NCBI GenBank assembly: GCA_900618425.1
Contig: UZAN01041754.1
Coordinates: forward strand, 1-16,470
DNA length: 16,470 bases
DNA from: Echinostoma caproni
Taxonomy: Eukaryota > Platyhelminthes > Trematoda > Plagiorchiida > Echinostomatidae
Direction: 5' to 3'
Shown here: piece after piece, positions 1-7,741 of the stretch
Position numbering within the stretch: the first letter of the stretch is position 1
How the letters are laid out: each line of letters opens with the position of its first letter
Notes under the pieces: generated by a model
What the model was told of the DNA's origin: nothing
Databases searched by the model: none
The model's input: the letters and a program-made list of their open reading frames with translations, nothing else
Made by a program: the position numbers and the translations under genes

Positions 1-485
1 GTAGTGGAAAACCGTTTTCTTATTCGAAGTTGAAGTGAGTTATTATTTTCGTGTCACTGGCTTACTGGAGTTCCGCTAAACATAGCCAGTGCCAGTGGTC
101 AGCGGTTCGGGGAGACAGGCGGGATCGGTAACAGGGAACTTATCGATACATCTCGGGGCATCAAGTCACATGATTGCCTTACTCGGACTATTGTTCTACA
201 GTACACGCCCAGTATTGATTTATCGGACATGGTAGGCAGACCAACAAAGGCAAATGTGACAACCGAATTGGGCGTATCCCGTGTAATAGGTTGTAGGNGT
301 TGTAGGTATTTTGTTCGCATCTCAACACAGCGTCTGATGGTAATTCTCCGATAAGAATATATACCCGAGTGAATAAAAATAATATTGATAATGATTTCAC
401 TGTTCTGATTATAGAATACACGTTGCAGATTGGTGAAAAATCAATAGATCTCATACAGATACGAATTATCTAGAAACAAGTAAAT

Positions 486-569
486 GTTGTGTTGAACGTA
501 CGTGCTGGTGATAATTTGAGAAAAAAAAGAGTGAACATTGACCAGCACGTTTGTTTACTCACACACAAC
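486..569. repeat. Imperfect inverted repeat with 10-bp perfect core
   Basis: ACGTGCTGGT at 500-509 is the exact reverse complement of ACCAGCACGT at 541-550, with a 31-nt A-rich spacer. Outside it, GAAC (494-497) can pair with GTTT (553-556) using one G-U pair, and GTTGTGT (486-492) with ACACAAC (563-569). The result is a hairpin of about 21 base pairs with a 2x2 internal loop, an asymmetric bulge and a large loop. It could be a decayed small transposon or a chance palindrome; a microRNA precursor is possible but the loop is large. Confidence 0.5.
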
Positions 570-1336
570 GGTCGGAAAGTGAGAAAATAAGTGTAAAATA
601 ATTTATTTTGGTCGCAATGTCAATTTGTACATTTAAAATGAACTAATTGATTTTATCGTAACAGACCTGCGCTCGAACCCTCGGGCTAGATCCATGTGTG
701 CAAAAATGAGCATAATATGAACGTGAGTTTAATGTCTGTATGTGTAAAATCGAACAAGTTACCCTGAAAGCAATATTCTATAGAACAAAGTACTCCTTCG
801 GCTCCAAACCCAACAGTTCGTGTACTGCTTACCGGTTACCGGATACACGGGATGTTGATGAGTTCAAACGACGATAAAAAAGACTATAACAAATGTCCTC
901 TTTTTCTGTTTCAAATAGCATCACTTTTGTCACCCTCACGTATGAGGTTTCAAAACGTGCCTTGAAATACAAACAGAATATGAACCAAACACGTTTCTCT
1001 GTTCGGGGCTAACGGGTGATCGTCTAACAGCATGTGTTAATCGCCTACAATAAGAAGATCAAGACTGTTTGTTAAATTACCAACATCGATTAGTAATCAG
1101 TGAGGAAAAACTGTAGCTGTACGGAAAGTGAAACACTTCTATCCATTTTTTCTTTCGTGAAGCCCCCGCATGTGTGACAAACAAGATACACCTTAAAGTG
1201 GTTCACAGACAGAGTTGCTTGCCAGAGATCGAACATGGTGAGTCAAAACGTTGACCACAACACTTAAAACGGTTGTTACTCTGATCATCAACAATCCATC
1301 GAAGATGCAGTACTCAAGGCGCGTCGTTCATCATCA

Positions 1337-1446
1337 GATTGGCTGCCCTACCGGGTGGTCTATCTCTTATTCCCCCCTCCCCGTCCCACTCACAACCGCC
1401 CTCAGGGTCCCGAGGGAACAATTTTGAGAACTGTTGCTGATTGGCT
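1337..1446. promoter_or_regulatory. Promoter-like patch: paired CCAAT boxes around a C-rich tract
   Basis: GATTGGCT (an inverted CCAAT box) occurs at 1337-1344 and again at 1439-1446. Between them lies the tract CCCCCCTCCCCGTCCC at 1372-1387, which on the other strand resembles a GC box. Such spacing is seen in promoters, but there is no recognisable gene start next to it, and it sits just downstream of a minus-strand PDE4 exon. A repeat-derived regulatory fragment is equally possible. Confidence 0.15.
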
Positions 1447-1587
1447 CATAACTGATACCGAAACCAAGGATTTGAGTAGCAATCGTTTATGTCACTACAT
1501 TATACCGGCGATGTAATATCGAAAATCCAATAACCGATTTCAACGACCGTTTTGTCGGTTGATTTGTGGGGGTTCTGGTGTAGTTAC

Positions 1588-1601
1588 TGGTGGTGGTGGT
1601 G
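1588..1601. repeat. (TGG)n microsatellite
   Basis: Short run of about four and a half TGG units, ending in GTGAT. Confidence 0.8.
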
Positions 1602-1664
1602 ATAGTGTTAACCTTGTTTAATTCACCATGACAGGCATTCTTTGAGCTCTTTCGTTTTGAGATG

Positions 1665-1735
1665 GGGACACTTCGAACCCATTATTGGTTAGACTGCATT
1701 GGTGCAGTTTGCACTTTGCTACTCAAGGACCTCGG
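1665..1735 (-). mobile_element. tRNA-like SINE fragment with Pol III A and B boxes
   Basis: On the minus strand TAGCAAAGTGC (1721-1711) fits the Pol III A-box consensus TRGCNNAGTGG except for the last base. GGGTTCGAAG (1680-1671) fits the B box RGTTCRANNC apart from its final base. The two boxes span 51 nt, about the tRNA spacing. A convincing cloverleaf is not obvious, so this is more likely the tRNA-derived head of a short retrotransposon than a functional tRNA. It sits about 300 nt downstream of the PDE4 donor at 2037, in the same orientation as the gene. Confidence 0.45.
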
Positions 1736-2037
1736 GTGGATCAGGAGTTATTTCCTGTAATTAGAGCATGGCAGTTTATTGTCACCGTGAGATTCGTCTC
1801 TTCCAGTGATTGCGAGGCTTTGATGTGATCAAAATTGAAATCGTGAATCAACTTCCAACGTCTTTCACTAGGATCCTTTTCGCCCAAACAAAAAAGTACC
1901 TTTTGAGAATAAATGTTTGGCATGTGATGCAAATAATCCGTGATATACACTGAAGTTGAGTGTGAGCAACACCGATGCAAAGTTAAAAATCTGAATTTTA
2001 TTGGGACCCACACCATGGAGGTAAAGTAAATTCTTAC

Positions 2038-2433
2038 CGTTTCCAATTGTTTCGGATAGTTGGACACAACCCCGAACGGCTTGATTATTTTTTCCGCATC
2101 TATTACGGGTTTGCCTCCACTTTTCTGTCCGTCCTCGGTCGAGTCTGTTTCGTCCTTACCGGACACGTCTGAGGAAACTTTTTCGGGCCCGGAATAGGTG
2201 AAGTTCTGCTCAGCCGTGACCGATTTACCGCCGGTTCTGACCCCGGCGTGGTCATCGTTTGGTGTCGGTGTGGTCAGGTATCCATGCTCGGCTTCGCACG
2301 TGCCGTCCGGACCGGACCCGGCCTCGACTTCTTTCGAGTCGAGGAATGTGGAGCAGATGTACTCGGAGATTTGTTTGGCATTTCGTCCGCCATCAGTGAA
2401 CTGACTCAGTTCTTTGTTCAGCATCTTTTTGAA
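2038..2433 (-). CDS. PDE4/dunce-type cAMP phosphodiesterase, exon encoding UCR2 core and linker
   Basis: Coding exon of 396 nt (132 codons, phase 0 at both ends) following the exon at 5209-5091. Residues 1-10 are FKKMLNKELS and residues 20-33 contain KQISEYICSTFLDS. These are the core UCR2 helices, and ISEYICSTFLD is the form typical of fly dunce. UCR2 autoinhibits the catalytic domain, and in long forms UCR1 pairs with it to respond to PKA. Residues 35-115 form a hydrophilic linker rich in Asp, Glu, Gly, Ser and Thr. Residues 117-132 (IKPFGVVSNYPKQLET) match the position of the conserved FGV segment just before the catalytic domain. The acceptor is AAAACACAG at 2442-2434 after a pyrimidine-rich stretch; the donor is ACG followed by GTAAGAAT at 2037-2030. 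The frame stays open on both sides of the exon, but the outside translation does not resemble the family, so the splice sites are preferred. The linker is longer than in fly or mammal and lacks the usual MSQISG motif. The catalytic exons lie outside the window. Confidence 0.93.
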
Positions 2434-2469
2434 CTGTGTTTTAAGAGATAAAAGAGTGACAGGAGTTTT

Positions 2470-2473
2470 AATA

Positions 2474-2506
<33 letters not shown>

Positions 2507-2513
2507 TAATAAT
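2470..2513. repeat. (AAT)n / (TTA)n microsatellite
   Basis: About 44 nt of AAT units with two AAAT interruptions. It lies 36 nt upstream of the UCR2-exon acceptor on the transcribed strand, where it reads TTA/TTTA, close to the expected branch-point zone. It may be the 3' tail of the repeat-like block at 2690-3210. Confidence 0.9.
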
Positions 2514-2689
2514 TGTAATGAGTGCAAACTGTAAGTAGTAGTAGGTGATGTCTTGATTGATCAGAGAGATGACAATGGGTGAACATTACCGAACATTCGC
2601 CATTTGAACAAAGATTGAAGAGTCGTCCTGTATTTTTCAATTTTATCTGCATTTGATGCCTCAAAGTTTTCAGTATGGTCGGGGGTAGA

Positions 2690-3210
2690 AGTCTAGGGTT
2701 GAGACTGGTCACCCTTCTCTTGCACCTCACGAAATGATCCCATACGACTAAGCGTCTCAAATAGCTTCTGTTTAGGAAGCCGTATTTACCGCCTTCTCGT
2801 GCGGTGGAGGTCCTTTCCCACCAAAGTGAGACGATGAAAAGCCGACATCCGGGGCTATAACCGGGTTGGTGGACCACCGGTAGTTCATCTACGGGATTTG
2901 GCTAAAACCCCTTTATTCCAAACCAACTAAGAGGAGGCGTATGAACCACACACAAAGTCCCGATTTTGGCTGTTGTGGTCACCGGCTCGCGTGGGCATCG
3001 AGGTGTAATGGGCACCTTGGACGTTTGACCCCGTCCGAAGGGGGTACGATCCGATAAAATGGACACCGGCCCCCAATGAATTGCGGTTTTCGCACACCGC
3101 CCCGCTGCCTTGCGGGTCAGGCTTTGACTAGTCGAAGGCTTTGGTTGTGGATTCCTCAAGAAAATGAATCTTCCTTTGCCTGGGAAATCTGGCAGCATTC
3201 GGCCTACGTG
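2690..3210 (-). mobile_element. GC-rich repeat-like block inside the PDE4 intron
   Basis: Compared with its AT-rich flanks this block is clearly richer in GC, and it carries long minus-strand open frames: 103 codons at 2902-3213, and a frame from 2877 downwards that remains open into the PDE4 exon. The minus-strand orientation followed by a TTA-rich tract at 2513-2470 would suit the end of a non-LTR retrotransposon. No reverse transcriptase, endonuclease or transposase motif is visible and no target-site duplication is seen, so the class is unknown. It could also be simply an unusual intronic segment. Confidence 0.35.
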
Positions 3211-5090
3211 CAAATCATGGAACGTCTTTCCTTTTCATAAAGATTATTTTACCATGATTTGTTTGGCACAGTCTAGATGCAGACGTGTGAAAATGAAAAA
3301 TAATATATCTGCATTTTATAAATCCAAGGAAGCTATTTTCCTACCTTAAATTAGCCCAAAGGGGGTTTACTCATCTGAAATAATAACATCTGCTCGTTCG
3401 TTGATAATTCGTTTATCAATAGTCTACTGAACTCTGCGAGCATGTGAAAATTTCGACGGTGTTTTTTATGCTAAAAGTGCATACAAAATGCAATTCAACT
3501 ATTTGAGCCATCAGACCTAACGACAGTCACTGAGAGATCAATACATATATAGGGAATTTGTTTATAGTTACATGGATGATAAGATGTTTGTTTTCCTAAA
3601 GTCATCGAAAGTTGATCATTCTGAAAATGGGTACAACTTTGTGAATATGTTTGCAAGATTCAACAAACAAGTAGAATTGTTCGACGTACTAAAGGAGTTC
3701 ATTCTTTATACAATCTGATATGTACTGGAGCTTGGTGGGAGGTAGTCTTGCTAGGTTCATGACCAAAAACAGATTAATCTTTCAGGCTATTTCAACATGT
3801 CACGATGTAACCTGGTACAATGCACTTCATTTAGCGTCGGTTCTCGCTCATGAATCACTTTGCTGTCCCTAATCCGTCCCGATCGATTGTGGTTTGACCC
3901 CGTCCAACTGGTTGGAAACCAATGCCCCCTTTCATTGTTGCTTCACATAGTTCTCCAATTCAAGTCTCTCTGTCTGGTTTCCGCAGCTGAGAAATCAATT
4001 CTCCTGCATATTAGATTCATTCATTCTGCTGTTCATCACCTGATTGTATATGGGACATTGCGTGAGCAGCAGCTGAGTGCTCTATACAATTTACCTGTAT
4101 CCGCCTCCTTTTAATGGTTCAGTGTGATTATTCCGTCAAGTGACGAATCAAGTGGGATAAGCTGAATCCTTGAACGATGGTCAGAAGTGGGAGTTCCATT
4201 TCTGATCTTTGATTGATGCCTTCATGGTAATTCAATCAACTTAACATGTGTCTGCAAATGTCCAGCGCGAACACCTGTGATCAAGGTCCGAGGCAAGGCG
4301 AGGAGAGTCCCCGAGAATAGCCATACAGAGATACAGCGAGCCCAATTTGTTTGAATCCGCTAGCCGACTGCTCCACACGACCATTGATTGCACAACAAAA
4401 TCAGAAATGCCTGAATTCTCCAGCAGTGAGATATGGGCCCTAATCGGTTTGCCCCAGTTCGAGAACGACCTGAGGTTGTACTATTACAAATCCTCTGACC
4501 AATCACTGCATCTAAAGAGCATGTATAGGTACAGATTCGATCGCTGGAAAGTAAACATAGTTGGAATTAATTTGGAATGATTGAAGCTCGGAGAACACAC
4601 CAATAACAACAGGAAGCCTAACTGTTCACCTGCATAATGTATTTTTTTTGGAATTGTAGAATTTGATTCTTTTCACTCTAATATTATTCCGCATCTGTTG
4701 AGGTGTGCACAGGGCAATGGATAACGTAGAAATAGACGAAGTTGAATGCACATAAATAGTCTTAAAACAAGAGATGACTGTGTTGGGTATACTTTTAAAT
4801 TCCACATTTATCCCAAGATTATCGACAACGGACGAAATGATTAATCAAGGTATTGCCTGCGATGCTATACCAGTACATCTCAATCCTGTTTGAAGGGCGT
4901 TTAAAAATTGTTTTTAACACCAGAAGTTCGTGCTAATCATACTGATTACTTTACTGATTTAGTTAAACCCTATTTGCAGCGGAACTAGAGGCGTTATTGG
5001 GGATAGCATTGTTTTACCAAATGATTCAACCAGCACCGCTGGAATTTGAGCGGCATCATGCGGAAGTTATTGCCGCGTGTTTTTACTCAC

Positions 5091-5209
5091 TTTACTTGAG
5101 GCCATATCACTGACCGATCGATGTGTCTGGATATTCTCCAACCTTTCCAAGCACCATTCCAGTTCTTCCAGGGTTTCAGCTGCGGTTGTTTTGAACTGAT
5201 CAAGGATGA
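5091..5209 (-). CDS. PDE4/dunce-type cAMP phosphodiesterase, exon encoding start of UCR2
   Basis: Internal coding exon of a cAMP-specific PDE4. Read on the minus strand it gives 39 codons after two bases that complete a split codon. It contains ETLEELEWCLERLE followed by IQTHRSVSDMASSK. This is the hallmark N-terminal half of upstream conserved region 2, the helical module that folds over the catalytic pocket and restrains cAMP hydrolysis; the family normally reads ETLEELDWCL and THRSVSDMAS here. The 3' end is AGTAAA followed by the donor GTGAGT, in phase 0. The chosen acceptor is CAAACAG at 5216-5210, giving 119 nt; a second possible acceptor, GATCAG, would shorten the exon by 14 nt and also keep the frame open. 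Joining it to the exon at 2433 rebuilds the conserved SSK-FKKML block without loss or gain. Identity is certain at family level; the exact 5' edge is less certain. A gene name from the source species cannot be given. Confidence 0.93.
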
Positions 5210-6390
5210 CTGTTTGATGGTGAATAAAAAATTATTGATCAAATATTTCGGACAGTTTTCATAACAGGTTTCTATGTCAACAGTAAAATTACCTACAGAC
5301 AAAGTAATTAAAAATTCTTGGATATTTTAAATTTCCATGTATCAAGCAGGTGAAATAGAAACAGTGCACTCAGAAAAGCTACAAGTAGAACGGCACTGAA
5401 TTGAGCATGTTTATGAAAAAATTGTACAAAAACCAAGTACTGAAAGTAGGCTCCAATTGATGTGACAATACAAAGGTGTTTGTTGCCTGACGGGTGTAAA
5501 CACGATGAAGATTTCGTGAATTGAATTTGGAGAGAGAGAGAGCAAAGCCAATGCTTCTGTCTCTCACTAACTAAGTTCCATGGGTCAGATATCACCCGTT
5601 GTTTTCCGTTCAATATATATGTTCCATTACAACATGTACATATTTTACACCGGGGGCAGAAGAATAAGGTTTGATAGACAAAATGTCGGACAGTCAATCA
5701 TTGAATAACTTAATACATTCTTCGTCCCGCTCCCCTCCCCACACACAGAGCAAATCGTTTTTTGTGTGCGGAACGTTGCATGCAGTCGTTCTTCGGGTGT
5801 GAGTGAAGAACGAAAAGCACAGGATTTCTTACAACCTGGTACTCACTCCATCATCCGGTGAAACCTCTCTTCAAACATTCAGCTTTCTACTCCACAGGAT
5901 CCCATTTCATTATTGATGATAATATCAAAAATTGCTACATAGACATCTTACTTAGACTGGTGAAATTGATGGCTGCAATTTTTCGAGTCTACGGCAAAGC
6001 GATAATGGGCTGTTTTTAAGGTCTGCGGTAGAGGAAACATGAGTTGGGCGGCAATACATTCTCATTACTGTTTTGCCAACCACATCGTTGGACCATTGTT
6101 TAAAATAATCAATCGATTTGTCACAGTCGGTATTAGTGTGTGTATGTCGTTCATGTAACCCAATGAGACGAAAGGAGTAAGCAGTATACAAAACCGATAA
6201 AAGCATTTTTATCCGGCTGCTGACATGTTTATTGTTTGTAACAGCTACACAAGGACACCGTTTGAGCTGTCATAAAATTGCGATAACGGCAAGTATATGT
6301 AAAATTGGTAGATCGATGAGATAAAATCAGAATTTAATTTAATTACGCGATTGATAAAGATCCCATAAGTAAAAAAACCAGCGTACTCAC
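5210..6390. other. Stretch without supported gene (probable PDE4 intron)
   Basis: The segment left of the candidate exon at 6391-6452. A 129-codon minus-strand frame at 5308-5697 is AT-rich, ends in hydrophobic residues and resembles nothing known. A GTGAGTACC donor-like site starts at 5846, but its upstream frames run into stops (TGA) close by and do not join to the exon at 5209. A (GA)n run of about 14 nt lies at 5530-5543. Confidence 0.5.
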
Positions 6391-6452
6391 GGGGGGTACA
6401 AGAAAGCGCATGTTCGTCTCCAGTTGTCGTATGTGAAGTTCCAAACCGGGAA
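6391..6452 (-). CDS. Candidate short upstream PDE4 exon (linker between N-terminus and UCR2)
   Basis: Possible 62-nt exon on the PDE4 strand. It has a clean acceptor CATATTTCAG at 6462-6453 and a strong donor GTGAGTACG starting at 6390. In the frame that joins correctly to the exon at 5209 it has no stop and reads SRFGTSHTTTGDEHALSCTP, with the split codon becoming CTC (Leu). A small Ser/Thr-rich segment is plausible for the poorly conserved linker that precedes UCR2, but there is no sequence homology to confirm it. A second frame is also open. Evidence is splice-site quality, strand, phase and position only. Confidence 0.35.
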
Positions 6453-7668
6453 CTGAAATATGGAAACAAAAGCTGCATTAACCTCCCTGGAGTCGTTTGT
6501 CATGTATGCTTCGAAAAGGAGCACAAATGTTTGGAAGAAACGAACTAACAATCCCACTTCTCACTCCCGGTTTCCGTTACACACGAAGGAAATGAATTGA
6601 TCACAAAAATGCTCTGCATCACCAATCCTAGCTGCCCAGAGTTAATGATCCATGTCGCCTTAAATCAAATGCTATGCCTCCTGTTGGTCAAACCATCAAA
6701 ACAAGAACAAAAGCTTGTAAAGTGTTTTATTGATAATTCAGTCACTATTGGCCCCTTTTTAGACGATCCCACATTCAGAAACCTCAAGTACTCTTTCGGC
6801 AGAGCTTTCATACACGGACGAAATTTCGGAATTCTGCGATTGATATCCAATCAGTTCTAGCCTAAAATCACATCCCATTTGTTTCCACTTGCAACCTTTT
6901 ATGAACGAACCTGATTCGTAGTTCGTCATTTGTTTGACTGCCTCGTGGGATGACCCGTGCACGTGTATGCACCTGGTCACTTTGCCCAGTTATTATTATT
7001 ATTATTTTCATTATTCTCATTATGGATGTAATTATCACGAAAACGTGGCGACATTGCGAGCGTACGGTACTGTAGACGATTTGAAAACCATTGAACTTCA
7101 CACTTTGAGCTGGGTGGAATGTGCCATTTAGCAAAATTCGTCAGAGTTCATGAACATCACGTGATAAACCGAGTAGGCTTGAAAACACTTCCGAACGACG
7201 GACAAACAAATGAACGATGAGTGTCTTTTTTAATCTCAAGCACCCCGAAATTGATGAAAATATTTTTTATCTATTCCGAATCACATTTATGGTATTATAA
7301 GTAGCGTTGCATCTATCTACTTCGAACAAATGTGTACACTAATAATTATTTGAGTTATCGTAAAAATACGCGGTAGATTAGGTTTTAGTGACTAGTGTCC
7401 AGTGGGCACCAAAGACTAAGGAGCTAGTGCGATAACCGAAGGGAAAAAAATTATCTACAAGATAATGAAGAAATCATCTTTGAAAGGCCAGTGAAGGGAA
7501 TGGTAATTGTATTATCACCGTATCATCATCATCATCTACTGCGAGTATCTCGCACAATATTCGGGAATCATGATTCGTGCTTTTTAGTGTCACAAAATCT
7601 GATCTATCTATCACAGAGATAGACGTTTATCAGAAACCAATTTGCTCCTCCTCTGCAAACGTACTCAC
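6453..7668. other. Stretch without supported gene; contains a TTA-rich tail
   Basis: Overlapping short frames on both strands around 6597-7134 are not recognised. (TTA)n at 6990-7007, followed by a TCATTATTCTCATTATGG-like continuation, comes after a higher-GC segment (about 6940-6989) and may be the 3' end of a retrotransposon fragment on the plus strand. A short (ATC)n run lies at 7522-7536. Confidence 0.4.
6990..7007. repeat. (TTA)n microsatellite
   Basis: Six TTA/ATT units followed by imperfect TTCATTATTCTCATTA. Confidence 0.9.
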
Positions 7669-7741
7669 CGGCTCTTCTAATTTGAAGACAATGAACCGTT
7701 ATGGCACGCATAAATGAGAGTAGTTGTTGAGATGAAGGACC
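7669..7741 (-). CDS. Candidate alternative 5' exon on the PDE4 strand
   Basis: A 73-nt segment bounded by a pyrimidine-rich acceptor (TTGTTTTGAG, ending at 7742) and the donor GTGAGTACG starting at 7668. One frame is open through it and contains a Met followed by RAITVHCLQIRRA. It ends with one base of a split codon, exactly what the exon at 5209 needs (codon GTC, Val). It is therefore an alternative to, not a partner of, the candidate exon at 6452-6391: reading through that exon in the required phase would hit a TAG here. No homology is recognised. Confidence 0.2.

Larger units (their letters stand above)
1..1660. other. Stretch without recognised gene
   Basis: No PDE4 catalytic exon or other recognisable protein is found on either strand. 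Overlapping minus-strand open frames span 99-454 (73 and 88 codons). Together with a composition richer in GC than the following bases, they hint at a decayed repeat at about 90-340; one N lies at 298. A B-box-like GGGTTCGAGC (minus, 671-680) has no partner A box. The inverted repeat at 486-569 and the CCAAT/GC-rich patch at 1337-1446 are listed separately. Most of it is probably a downstream PDE4 intron, because the next PDE4 exon is further left. Confidence 0.5.
2434..5090 (-). other. PDE4 intron between the two UCR2 exons
   Basis: Intron of 2657 nt with a GTGAGTAA donor at 5090 and a TCTTAAAACACAG acceptor at 2434. It contains the (AAT)n tract at 2470-2513 only 36 nt upstream of the acceptor, and the GC-rich repeat-like block at 2690-3210. 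Bases 3214-5090 are AT-rich. The open frames there at 3860-4114 (84 codons) and 4347-4580 (77 codons), both on the plus strand, resemble nothing I recognise and lie opposite to the host gene. I see no further exon inside. Confidence 0.85.

Noticed and set aside
671..680. Third tRNA-like element based on a B-box-like GGGTTCGAGC
   Set aside because: No A box is present at the required distance upstream.
1233..1243. Plus-strand start exon GAACATG followed by GTGAGTC
   Set aside because: A donor directly after ATG with no downstream plus-strand coding sequence; nothing supports a plus-strand gene.
1741..2877. A single 378-codon minus-strand gene
   Set aside because: Only residues encoded at 2433-2038 match PDE4. 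The flanking translation includes a microsatellite-encoded poly-Leu run and unrelated text, and consensus splice sites bound the matching part exactly.
5091..5302. 71-codon minus-strand frame covering the UCR2 exon
   Set aside because: It is in the wrong frame; the PDE4 homology is in an overlapping frame of the same strand.
5308..5697. 129-codon minus-strand open frame as a gene
   Set aside because: AT-rich, no recognised domain, no good splice sites, and it lies in what is most likely a PDE4 intron.
5847..5900. Exon ending at the GTGAGTACC donor near 5846
   Set aside because: Frames compatible with the next PDE4 exon meet a TGA stop within a few codons and no suitable acceptor lies closer.
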